Shown here: positions 23,261 to 23,315 of the stretch, piece after piece
Layout: each line of letters begins with the position of its first letter
Position numbering within the stretch: the stretch's first letter is position 1
Origin: JAGMXM01 sp964458325
Lineage (GTDB): Bacteria > Verrucomicrobiota > Verrucomicrobiia > Limisphaerales > UBA1319
Direction of reading: 5' to 3'
Length of the DNA: 23,315 bases
NCBI GenBank assembly: GCA_964458325.1
Contig: CAYWIM010000081.1
Span: forward strand, 1-23,315
Notes under the pieces: generated by a model
Told to the model about the DNA's origin: nothing
Databases searched by the model: none
The model's input: the letters and a program-made list of their open reading frames with translations, nothing else
Translations under genes and position numbers: made by a program

Positions 23261-23315
23261 GGGAGGGCAGAGGGAGAGGGGATTGTTCCAACGCCCGCCT
23301 CTCCCCGACCCTCCC
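23261..23315. repeat. Imperfect inverted repeat at the window edge
   Basis: GGGAGGG (23261-23267) and GGGAGAGG (23272-23279) are mirrored by CCTCTCCC (23298-23305) and CCCTCCC (23309-23315), giving 15 pairs around a small internal mismatch and an 18-base loop. It lies about 110 bases upstream of the SPFH gene and may continue past the window. It could be a terminator of an upstream gene or a copy of a dispersed palindromic repeat; one copy cannot decide. Confidence 0.5.

Overview
The window reads as ordinary chromosomal DNA from a GC-rich bacterium (GC judged by eye at about two thirds). It holds 14 protein genes, nearly all of them housekeeping or metabolic. I see no rRNA, tRNA, CRISPR array, integrase, transposase or phage module. 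A GH97 glycosidase, a secreted PQQ-type propeller opening with W-P-Q-F-x-G-P-x-G-D-G, a PurF-like protein beginning M-G-G-F-F-G and a second-class UvrA together suggest the PVC/FCB side of the tree (Verrucomicrobiota, Kiritimatiellota or Planctomycetota-like). That placement is an inference from memory of gene families and is weak below superphylum level.

Layout: (1) 94-1491 minus, a PurF-family protein that keeps its PRPP loop and Fe-S cysteines but has lost the glutaminase nucleophile. (2) 1676-2944 plus, an RlmI-type rRNA cytosine methyltransferase, divergent from purF. (3) 3077-3577 plus, a Nudix hydrolase. (4) 3632-10098 plus, a tightly packed run: hisF, hisI, a small membrane protein, trpE, a UvrA-class ATPase and a Uma2-type nuclease. 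Most neighbours overlap by 1-23 bases, so they are probably translated as one operon joining histidine and tryptophan synthesis to DNA repair. (5) 19540-10180 minus, a tandem M16 peptidase, a secreted GH97 glycosidase, full-length cobalamin-dependent metH and a CPBP membrane protease; metH and the protease share an ATGA overlap. (6) 19701-20948 plus, the secreted propeller protein. (7) 23154-20968 minus, an SPFH protein and a zinc-ribbon membrane protein that look like a two-gene membrane-microdomain system.

The items most worth a second look are the SPFH protein carrying an excisionase-like helix-turn-helix at its C-terminus beside its zinc-ribbon partner, the glutaminase-dead PurF, the UvrA/Uma2 overlap, and three promoters whose -10 box ends exactly 8 bases before the start codon, which predicts leaderless mRNAs. 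I did not find a convincing new defence or mobile system. No intergenic stretch exceeds 300 bases; those between the genes are described individually. Long open frames antisense to the real genes are a by-product of GC-rich codon use.
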